5,703 bases of DNA from an uncultured Clostridium sp. (GTDB lineage: Bacteria; Bacillota; Clostridia; Clostridiales; Clostridiaceae): positions 1-5,703 of the forward strand of contig CALBDU010000031.1 in the NCBI GenBank assembly GCA_937927335.1, read 5' to 3'. The first letter of the stretch is position 1, and the number at the start of each line of letters is the position of its first letter. A program made the translations under genes and the position numbers. Below the pieces are notes generated by a model, which saw only the letters and a program-made list of their open reading frames with translations, was not told the DNA's origin and searched no databases. Of the stretch, positions 1 through 5,605 are shown one piece after another.

Positions 1-17
1 TTTATTTATGAACGCAG

Positions 18-59
18 AAAGGGCCGTTGCAAAATTTTCATTTTGCAACAGCCCCCTTT
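18..59 (-). terminator. Rho-independent terminator of the amino acid permease gene
   Basis: An inverted repeat lies 8 bases beyond the permease stop codon. Positions 26-35 pair perfectly with 40-49 (10 bp, loop 36-39). After one C/A mismatch (25/50) the stem continues as 21-24 with 51-54, and 18-20 can pair with 57-59 past a two-base bulge. On the minus strand the hairpin is followed by only a short T stretch (TTTC), so it may be a moderate rather than strong terminator. The stem sequence partly resembles an inverted repeat upstream of the same gene (1497-1542). Confidence 0.75.
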
Positions 60-67
60 AAAATTAA

Positions 68-1417
68 TTATTCAGCTTTAGTCATTTTGCCTTTTCTTGA
101 AAGGTATATTGGTAATCCGATTAGTGCCAGCACTAAACCTATACCAGCATTCATAGGCTGAGTGATTATAGTGTTTATAATCATATATACTCCGCCCAGT
201 ATACCTATCAGTGGGATTACTGGATACAGAGGAACCTTGTATGGTCTTTCCATATCTGGTCTTGTTTTTCTCAGTACTATTACTGCAAGGAATGTCATAA
301 CATAGAATATCCATATTACAAACATAGCCAAGTCTGTTAAAAGGTCAAATTTACCTGTGAATGACATTGCAATTGAAATTACTGTTATCAGTATTCCGCA
401 GTTTACAGGAGTTTCATATTTAGGGTGCAGCTTTGAAAAAGCACCGCTGAATGGTATTCTGTTTTCCACTGCCATAGCATAAGGAATTCTCATACCAGTC
501 ATTATATAACCGTTTAATGCGCCAAATATAGATACTAGTATACCTATAGTTATTATTTTTCCGCCGTTTGCTCCAAACAATATTTTAGCTACGTCTGCAG
601 CTGGTGTGTCTGTAGCAGCCAATGCTGTTGCAGGCAGTACAAAAAGGTAAGCAACGTTAATTAATACGTATATTGCCATAACTATTGAAAGTCCGCCGAT
701 TATTGCCTTTGGAAGGTCCTTTCCAGGGTTCTTCATTTCTCCGGCAATAGCTCCAACATTTATCCATCCGTCATAAGCAAACATGATTCCGATAAGAGCT
801 GATCCCATGCTTGTTGCAATTGGGTGATCTGCAACTGTAATAGGTAAAAGGTTTGCAGAACCGCCGTCACCGCTGATTAAACCTATTATTATGATTGCTA
901 TAAGAGGTATTAATTTTCCGATAGTGGCAACTGTCTGGATTGCTCCACCAGTTTTAGATCCTAATGAGTTCATTACTACCAAAAATATAATTACGATGAT
1001 TGCTATTGGAATTAACATTCCAGCTGATAAATTTAATAATGAAAGCACTTGCTTTGAAAATATTATTCCAAGAGCTGCAATTGTAGCTGGGAAGTATATT
1101 ACTGTCTGAGTCCAGCCTAAAAGGTATCCCCATATTGAACCGTAAGTTTCTTCCAAATATGCTACCATTCCACCTGTTCTTGGAATAGCTGCAGCTATTT
1201 CAGCTGCTGTAAGTCCGCCGGCTATTGTGATTATACCGCCTACTACCCATGCGATTAATCCAATACCAGGTGCTCCTGTAGCAGTAAATACTGCATGAGG
1301 CTTAAAGAAAACTCCTGAGCCGATAACCATTCCGATAACGATTGCAAGTGCAGGCACAAAGCCTATGGTCTTTTGCAAACCATCCCCGGAGGTTGCATTT
1401 TTTGTTGTTTCACTCAT
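68..1417 (-). CDS. APC-superfamily amino acid permease, SteT/YkbA-like (LAT-type exchanger)
   Basis: A 449-residue, very hydrophobic protein with about 12 predicted membrane helices and the APC (LeuT-like) layout. The unwound part of helix 1 is IGSGVF (residues 32-37). EIAAAIPRTGG (73-83) followed by YLEETYG and a GW motif (101-102) matches the helix 2-3 region. AYDGWIN (214-220) followed by GEMKNP (226-231) matches helix 6 and the loop after it. These motifs and the length resemble Bacillus subtilis SteT (YkbA), a serine/threonine exchanger of the LAT family. That comparison is from memory, and the substrate here is inferred only as a neutral L-amino acid. I chose the ATG at 1415-1417 because GGAGGG lies 7 bases upstream. 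An in-frame ATG five codons earlier (1430-1432) overlaps that ribosome binding site and is unlikely to be used. The gene has its own promoter candidate and terminator, so it looks monocistronic. Confidence 0.9.
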   Translation of the reverse strand: MSETTKNATSGDGLQKTIGFVPALAIVIGMVIGSGVFFKPHAVFTATGAPGIGLIAWVVGGIITIAGGLTAAEIAAAIPRTGGMVAYLEETYGSIWGYLLGWTQTVIYFPATIAALGIIFSKQVLSLLNLSAGMLIPIAIIVIIFLVVMNSLGSKTGGAIQTVATIGKLIPLIAIIIIGLISGDGGSANLLPITVADHPIATSMGSALIGIMFAYDGWINVGAIAGEMKNPGKDLPKAIIGGLSIVMAIYVLINVAYLFVLPATALAATDTPAADVAKILFGANGGKIITIGILVSIFGALNGYIMTGMRIPYAMAVENRIPFSGAFSKLHPKYETPVNCGILITVISIAMSFTGKFDLLTDLAMFVIWIFYVMTFLAVIVLRKTRPDMERPYKVPLYPVIPLIGILGGVYMIINTIITQPMNAGIGLVLALIGLPIYLSRKGKMTKAE

Positions 1418-1456
1418 GTTATATCCCTCCATATAATTATTATATATTCCGCTAAA

Positions 1457-1485
1457 ATTTTAACATGAATCGAAACAATATTCAA
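1457..1485 (-). promoter_or_regulatory. Candidate sigma-A promoter of the permease gene
   Basis: On the minus strand, TTGAAT (1480-1485) is followed after exactly 17 bases by TAAAAT (1457-1462), a good vegetative promoter match. Transcription would start near 1450 and give a leader of about 33 bases before the ATG at 1417. The -10 element sits inside the perfect palindrome TAAAATTTTA (1453-1462). An alternative TATAAT at 1439-1444 has no convincing -35 and would start transcription almost at the ribosome binding site. Confidence 0.5.
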
Positions 1486-1496
1486 TACATTTTATC

Positions 1497-1542
1497 AAAT
1501 TATGTTGCAAATCATTCATGAAAATTTCAATTTGCATAATTT
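1497..1542. repeat. Nested inverted repeat upstream of the permease promoter
   Basis: The arms 1497-1512 and 1530-1542 are complementary over 7 + 6 bp with a 3-base bulge (AAATTAT-GTT-GCAAAT against ATTTGC-ATAATTT). Inside lies a second small palindrome, TGAAA-A-TTTCA (1519-1529). The element sits just upstream of the proposed -35 box (1480-1485), where an activator or repressor might bind. AT-rich DNA produces such repeats by chance, so an operator role is only a suggestion. Confidence 0.4.
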
Positions 1543-1628
1543 TATTCTTATTTTTGCGAAATGCACTATTCAGACAATAGAAACTATTCTAAACATTAGT
1601 TTTTTCTCTGCAATTGTCATGATATTTT

Positions 1629-1658
1629 AAAAAAAGCATGAAAGTAGATACTTTCGTG
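1629..1658 (-). terminator. Rho-independent terminator of the prepilin peptidase gene
   Basis: On the minus strand, a 9-bp stem (1650-1658 with 1637-1645, one G-T pair, 4-base loop 1646-1649) is followed by C and then a run of seven T (1629-1635). This is a classic terminator, about 30 bases past the peptidase stop codon. It separates the peptidase transcript from the permease gene downstream on the same strand. Confidence 0.85.
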
Positions 1659-1688
1659 ATGTTAATTTAATAACATTATCTTTAAATA

Positions 1689-2315
1689 TTAAACAAGATT
1701 AATGTACCATTGAATTATTTCATTGCCAAATAACACATTTATCAAAGCTGCTGATGCGATAAAAGGAACAAAGGGCATCTTCATTTTTCTTGCTGCAGGA
1801 TTTAGTAACAGAAGAATTATTCCTGCTGCTCCGCCAAGTATAAAGGATAAGAAAATTAAAAGGATTGTTTTTTCAATTCCCAAAAATAAGCCGCAGATAA
1901 AAAACACCTCTGCATCACCCCAGCCCATTCCATTGGTAAACACTATTATGACAGAAATAATCAACAGCGCTGCAATTCCTCCGGCCCCATATAAATATGG
2001 CGGCACTGCATTAAGACATGAATCTGCCACCATAAAGAATATGGCTGCCAGCATTGCAGGAATTATTGTGATCAGATAAACCTCCCCAGTGACAAAATCA
2101 AGGATACCGGTTAAAATCATAACACTTAAAAATACCACCCATTTTAAAAAAAGTATTCCCAAACCATACTTTAAATAAACTAGAACAAAAATTACTGCTG
2201 TAATAGTTTCCGATGCAACTGCAAGCTTCAAACCGTTTCCAGCTCCCGACAGCATTTCAGTCCATTGCCTTATAAGGCACCCAGCTGCTACTCCTGATAT
2301 AAATATTAAACACAT
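1689..2315 (-). CDS. Type IV prepilin peptidase (family A24), short form
   Basis: A 208-residue membrane protein with about six hydrophobic segments. In the A24 family two aspartates form the catalytic site of an inner-membrane aspartyl protease that cleaves class III (type IV pilin-like) leaders. Here they are D73 in GILDFVTGEVY (70-80) and D134 in GMGWGDAEVF (129-138), which corresponds to the family GxGDxK(L/F) motif. The C-terminal MPFVPFIASA (180-189) matches the conserved P-F-x-P-F segment. The usual cytoplasmic CxxC...CxxC domain is missing, and FISGVAAGCLIRQ (5-17) stands where longer homologues have GSFLNVVIHR. The normally conserved lysine after GDx is a glutamate (E136). GGAGG at 2320-2324 is only 4 bases from the ATG, a short but usable spacing. 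No pilin, ATPase or competence gene is adjacent, so the substrate is unknown. Confidence 0.82.
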   Translation of the reverse strand: MCLIFISGVAAGCLIRQWTEMLSGAGNGLKLAVASETITAVIFVLVYLKYGLGILFLKWVVFLSVMILTGILDFVTGEVYLITIIPAMLAAIFFMVADSCLNAVPPYLYGAGGIAALLIISVIIVFTNGMGWGDAEVFFICGLFLGIEKTILLIFLSFILGGAAGIILLLLNPAARKMKMPFVPFIASAALINVLFGNEIIQWYINLV

Positions 2316-2346
2316 ATAACCTCCAAAAAATAATATATAAATATTA

Positions 2347-2376
2347 TTGACAAAATTTATTTATTTATCTTAGAAT
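2347..2376 (+). promoter_or_regulatory. Sigma-A type promoter of the hydS operon
   Basis: A perfect -35 TTGACA (2347-2352) is followed after 18 bases by TAGAAT (2371-2376). Transcription would start near 2383, leaving a leader of about 50 bases with GGAGG at 2423-2427, 7 bases before the first ATG. A further TATAAT (2388-2393) has no good -35 partner. The whole divergent gap (2316-2434) is AT-rich and must also hold the promoter of the prepilin peptidase on the minus strand, for which I could not settle on a convincing candidate. Confidence 0.7.
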
Positions 2377-2434
2377 TTGATGTAAAATATAATTAGTACT
2401 TGTTATTTTTTAAACAAAGTTTGGAGGTAATTTT

Positions 2435-2686
2435 ATGATTACTATTAGAGTATGTGTCGGAAGCGCCTGCCATCTCAAAGGGTCATATGATGTTATAAAC
2501 AAATTTCAGAGTTTAATAGATACTTTAAATAACGGAAGCCAGATTCAAATAATGGGCTCCTTCTGTCTGGGCCACTGCAGCAACGGAGTTTCTGTAAAGC
2601 TGGACGACGGGGAAATATACTCGGTGACTCCTGAAAGCGCAGAGGATTTCTTTAAGGAAAAAATCATAGGAGGTGCTTTACGATGA
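2435..2686 (+). CDS. Thioredoxin-like [2Fe-2S] ferredoxin (NuoE C-terminal-domain type)
   Basis: An 83-residue soluble protein equivalent to just the C-terminal domain of NuoE/HydC-type subunits. Four cysteines sit in the family pattern: C7 and C12 in CVGSACHLKGS, and C44 and C48 in FCLGHCSNG. Together they should bind one [2Fe-2S] cluster on a thioredoxin fold. The N-terminal helical part of full NuoE is absent. The gene is first in the operon, has a strong GGAGG site 7 bases upstream of its ATG, and overlaps the next gene by 4 bases (ATGA at 2683-2686), implying translational coupling. The likely job, inferred from context, is passing electrons to or from the sensory hydrogenase homologue encoded next. 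Confidence 0.9.
   Translation: MITIRVCVGSACHLKGSYDVINKFQSLIDTLNNGSQIQIMGSFCLGHCSNGVSVKLDDGEIYSVTPESAEDFFKEKIIGGALR
2668..2673 (+). promoter_or_regulatory. Ribosome binding site deciding the hydS start
   Basis: AGGAGG lies inside the end of the upstream gene, 9 bases before the ATG at 2683. It supports that start and the ATGA overlap with the preceding stop codon. Confidence 0.85.
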
Positions 2687-4401
2687 AGATAATGAACTTT
2701 TCTCCGGCAAACTGTAAAAGCTGCTACAAATGCTTAAGATCCTGCCCTGTGAAAGCCATAAAGTTTGAGAATGACCAGGCAGAAATAATTGAAGACCGAT
2801 GCATAGCCTGTTCTCACTGTCTGCTCATTTGTCCTCAGAATGCCCGAAAGGTTGTCAGCGACCTTAATGATGTAAAAAAAGCTATTTATTCCGGAAAAAA
2901 AATCATAGCAAGCATAGCACCATCTTTTGCAGGACATTTCTCAATGGATCCTGGTGTATTTGTGGCTGTGCTTAAAAAGCTTGGATTTTCATATGTAGAG
3001 GAAACTGCAGTAGGTGCTGAGCTTGTTTCAGACTTTTACATGAATTATGTTAAAAGCAGTAAACAGGATGTATATATCACAACTGCATGTCCATCAGTTA
3101 ACTACCTGGTGGAGAAGTATTTTCCTCAGCTGGTAGAGTACCTTATCCCTGCGGTTTCTCCCATGATTGCTCATGGCATGCTATCAAAGGAATGTTATGG
3201 TGATGATGCATATGTTGTTTTCATAGGTCCATGTATGGCTAAAAGAACAGAAGCTGCAAGTTATTTCAATAATAACTCAATTAATGCAGTTCTTAACTTC
3301 GATGAAGTGCAAAACTGGATAGATGAATCAAATATAGATATAGAAACCTTAATATCGGTGCCCTTTGACAGGAACACAGCCACTCGAGGACGTGAATTCC
3401 CTAAGTTTGGCGGAATCATTCAGTGCATGGGCGAGGAAATTAAGCATCAAAGCTTTAAGGTTATAAGCGTCAGTGGTTCAGATGAATGCATAGACCTTTT
3501 TACCAGTATTCAAAACGGTGATATAAGCAACATTTTTGTGGAGGCAAGTTCATGCAAGGGAAGCTGTACCGGAGGACCTGATATGGTAAAAGGCAATCAT
3601 ACCTACTATAAAAAACTGGAAAAGGTTAATAATTATTTATCATCAAGGTCTGCAAATATAGATTGCAATACAAAAATGCAGGACCAAAATGTTTTCCTGA
3701 CCAGAACTTTTATCGATAAAAGCTTCAAAAGCAATGCAGCCTATGAGCATGATATAAAGAAAATTCTCCGGGATATGGGAAAACATGCCCCTGAGGATGA
3801 GCTTAACTGCGGTGTTTGCGGATATAATACCTGCCGTGAAAAAGCACAGGCCATTCATGAAGGCATGGCCGAACCAACCATGTGCCTCCATTACATGAGA
3901 AGCAAGGCTGAAAGTTTGACAAATGTTATTTTTGAATATACAGCAAATTGTATAATGTTTCTTGACGGTGATATGAATGTTATCGAATTGAATCCTGCTT
4001 GTGAGGATATATTCGCTGTAAAGGCTGATAATATTAAAAATCTGCCTGTTTCCATTTTAATGGATGACAAGGATTTCAGAAGGGTTAAGGAAACTGGTGA
4101 AAGCATAATCGGTAAAAGGGTTTCTTATCCGAATTATAAGGTTATTTTCATTCAAAGTATAGTCTATCTTCCAAAGCAGAATATGATAATGGTTTCAATG
4201 GTAAATATAAATGAACAGGAGGAAAATAGAAAAAAATTCAGTCTCCTTCGAGAGAATACCTTAAATTCCACTCAAGAGGTAATAGATAAGCAAATGAGAG
4301 TTGCCCATGAAATAGCAAGTCTTTTGGGTGAAACTACAGCTGAGACAAAAATTTTATTAACTCAATTAAAGAAATTTGTTGAGACAGAAGATGGTGAATA
4401 A
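2683..4401 (+). CDS. hydS: HydS-type sensory [FeFe]-hydrogenase homologue with PAS domain
   Basis: A 572-residue cytoplasmic protein. In order: two [4Fe-4S] ferredoxin motifs (C11, C14, C17, C21 and C40, C43, C46, C50); an H-cluster domain (about 72-325); a further Fe-S motif, C376xxC379xxxxC384 with C401; a PAS domain (about 413-510); and a polar helical tail (511-572) containing HEIASLLGETTAETK. The four H-cluster cysteines are present: C136 in TTACP, C184 in GPCMAKRTE, and C291 and C295 in SSCKGSC. K187 and E190 of the PCxxKxxE motif are also kept. The cysteine used for proton transfer in catalytic enzymes (TSCCP) is alanine (A135), the methionine of MPC is glycine (G182), and the methionine of the ExMAC motif is serine (S289). 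These changes and the PAS domain fit the slow, sensory group of [FeFe] hydrogenases. The exact subgroup, perhaps the phosphatase-linked one, is inferred from the neighbour. Confidence 0.92.
   Translation: MKIMNFSPANCKSCYKCLRSCPVKAIKFENDQAEIIEDRCIACSHCLLICPQNARKVVSDLNDVKKAIYSGKKIIASIAPSFAGHFSMDPGVFVAVLKKLGFSYVEETAVGAELVSDFYMNYVKSSKQDVYITTACPSVNYLVEKYFPQLVEYLIPAVSPMIAHGMLSKECYGDDAYVVFIGPCMAKRTEAASYFNNNSINAVLNFDEVQNWIDESNIDIETLISVPFDRNTATRGREFPKFGGIIQCMGEEIKHQSFKVISVSGSDECIDLFTSIQNGDISNIFVEASSCKGSCTGGPDMVKGNHTYYKKLEKVNNYLSSRSANIDCNTKMQDQNVFLTRTFIDKSFKSNAAYEHDIKKILRDMGKHAPEDELNCGVCGYNTCREKAQAIHEGMAEPTMCLHYMRSKAESLTNVIFEYTANCIMFLDGDMNVIELNPACEDIFAVKADNIKNLPVSILMDDKDFRRVKETGESIIGKRVSYPNYKVIFIQSIVYLPKQNMIMVSMVNINEQEENRKKFSLLRENTLNSTQEVIDKQMRVAHEIASLLGETTAETKILLTQLKKFVETEDGE
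4393..4397 (+). promoter_or_regulatory. GGTGA ribosome binding site choosing the phosphatase start
   Basis: GGTGA matches the 3' half of the AGGAGGTGA consensus and lies 5 bases before the ATG at 4403, the right spacing for that half-site. It overlaps the last codons of hydS. The earlier in-frame starts, TTG at 4376 and ATG at 4391, have no comparable site upstream. Confidence 0.55.
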
Positions 4402-4402
4402 T

Positions 4403-5575
4403 ATGGGTTGCTTTTTGGATGTTTTTTACCACAGTCTGAAAAAATCAGGCGAAGAACTCTGTGGTGACATGGTTAATGTTATTAGGCTCTCCGATTCTAC
4501 AATTATAGTACTGGCCGACGGGCTGGGCAGCGGTGTAAAGGCTAATATACTGGCAACACTTACTTCACAGATAGCCGGCACCATGCTTAAAGAAGGTGCT
4601 GATATATATGAAACAGTAGATACTATAGTTAAAACTCTGCCTGTATGCAAGATAAGAAAGATTGCATATTCAACCTTTACTATTGTAAAGATCAATGACG
4701 ATGGCACTGTTTACATGGCCGAATATGATAATCCTCATTTCTTTTTAATCAGAAACGGAAAGCATGTTGATATTCCTAAAAATGATGTGATTATCAATGA
4801 CAAGAAGGTTTCAGAATACTTATTCACTCTTGAAGAAGGTGATATTTTTACACTGGTCAGTGATGGCGTAACCCATGCAGGGCTGGGAGAAATATTGAAT
4901 TTGGGCTGGAGATGGGAGAACATAAAGGAGTACCTGGAAAAAATCTATTCTCCTGACAAAAGCGCCCATGAAATTGTAAAGAATGTCCTGGAGGTATGCA
5001 TGGCATTCGATGGAGGCAAACCTGGAGATGACACCACAGCCCTTACAGTAAGGGTAAAAAAGGAACAGCACGTTGACCTTTTTGCCGGTCCTCCTAAAAA
5101 TCCTGAAAATGACAGCATTGCAATAAAAAGCTTTGCTGCCGGATCTGGTACAAAAATTATTTGCGGGGGCACTGCGGCAAATATTGCTTCCAGGGAGCTG
5201 CATAGACCATTGAAGGTTGACATGAATTATGCAGATAAGAATATACCCCCTACCGCCAGTATGAAAGGAATAGATTTAATCACTGAAGGAGTACTAACTT
5301 TAAGCCGAGCCCTTGAAATTATTAAGAATTACTCAAGCTCAGCTAAAAATCTGAAAGACTACGATTTAAGCTTTGGTGAGGATGGCGCCTCCTTGCTTGC
5401 AAAAATTTTAATATTTGAATGCAGCCATCTAAACTTATGGATTGGGAAAGCAATAAACCCTGCACATCAAAATCCTGATTTTCCTTCAGACCTCAGCATC
5501 AAGCTCAATATCATCCTGGAAATAAAGGAACAGCTTGAATCCTTGGGCAAGAAGGTATTTTTAAACTATATATAA
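4403..5575 (+). CDS. PP2C/SpoIIE-type serine/threonine phosphatase with extra C-terminal domain
   Basis: A 390-residue soluble protein. Residues 1 to about 220 form a PP2C-like (SpoIIE/RsbU) phosphatase domain. Its metal-binding acidic residues are in place: D22 in EELCGD, D39 in ADGLGSG (38-44), D154 in SDGV, and D209/D210 in GDDTTALTV. It should therefore be an active Mn/Mg-dependent phosphoprotein phosphatase. Residues from about 225 to 390 form a second domain I cannot name, with GGTAANIASREL (255-266), GIDLITEG (289-296) and GKAINPAHQNPD (348-359). I chose the ATG at 4403, one base after the hydS stop codon; ATG 4391 (four codons longer) is the alternative. No transmembrane segment or partner kinase is visible. 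Position directly after hydS suggests that the HydS PAS/helix output controls it; the target protein is unknown. Confidence 0.88.
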   Translation: MGCFLDVFYHSLKKSGEELCGDMVNVIRLSDSTIIVLADGLGSGVKANILATLTSQIAGTMLKEGADIYETVDTIVKTLPVCKIRKIAYSTFTIVKINDDGTVYMAEYDNPHFFLIRNGKHVDIPKNDVIINDKKVSEYLFTLEEGDIFTLVSDGVTHAGLGEILNLGWRWENIKEYLEKIYSPDKSAHEIVKNVLEVCMAFDGGKPGDDTTALTVRVKKEQHVDLFAGPPKNPENDSIAIKSFAAGSGTKIICGGTAANIASRELHRPLKVDMNYADKNIPPTASMKGIDLITEGVLTLSRALEIIKNYSSSAKNLKDYDLSFGEDGASLLAKILIFECSHLNLWIGKAINPAHQNPDFPSDLSIKLNIILEIKEQLESLGKKVFLNYI

Positions 5576-5603
5576 AGGGCTTCACATTACGTGAAGCCCT
5601 TTT
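5574..5603 (+). terminator. Terminator of the hydS operon, probably bidirectional
   Basis: A perfect 12-bp stem (5574-5585 with 5591-5602, loop 5586-5590) ends in TTTT (5600-5603) on the plus strand. The left arm begins inside the phosphatase stop codon. On the minus strand the same hairpin lies 3 bases beyond the stop codon of the converging hydrogenase gene and is followed by TTTATATATA, so it can probably serve both convergent transcripts. Confidence 0.9.
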
Positions 5604-5605
5604 AA

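Noticed and set aside
1418..1432. Five-codon N-terminal extension of the permease (ATG at 1430-1432)
   Set aside because: These codons contain the GGAGGG ribosome binding site that serves the ATG at 1417.
1516..1530. CodY-like box upstream of the permease
   Set aside because: The minus strand reads AATTTTCA as in the CodY consensus, but the second half of the 15-base box does not match.
1433..1628. Possible T-box, other riboswitch or small RNA upstream of the permease
   Set aside because: No T-box core sequence or long structured leader with a terminator was found on the minus strand, and the proposed promoter leaves a leader of only about 33 bases.
1659..1676. Small inverted repeat ATGTTA-ATTTAA-TAACAT beside the prepilin peptidase terminator
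   Set aside because: A 6-bp AT-rich stem without a T run is expected by chance. The adjacent hairpin at 1637-1658 already explains termination.
1723..2079. Open frame of 118 codons on the plus strand opposite the prepilin peptidase gene
   Set aside because: It is antisense to a gene with catalytic aspartate motifs, and its proline- and isoleucine-rich translation resembles no family I know.
2683..4401. Reading the H-cluster protein as a main catalytic hydrogenase
   Set aside because: The proton-relay cysteine is alanine, the H-cluster surroundings are altered, there is no small-subunit domain, and a PAS domain is present.
4376..4402. TTG or ATG start sites giving a longer phosphatase
   Set aside because: TTG 4376 and ATG 4391 lie inside hydS without a good ribosome binding site. 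ATG 4403 has GGTGA at the right distance and begins directly before the phosphatase domain.
4820..5203. Open frame of 127 codons on the minus strand opposite the phosphatase gene
   Set aside because: It is antisense to a gene with clear PP2C motifs, has no recognisable domain and is a shadow of the coding frame.
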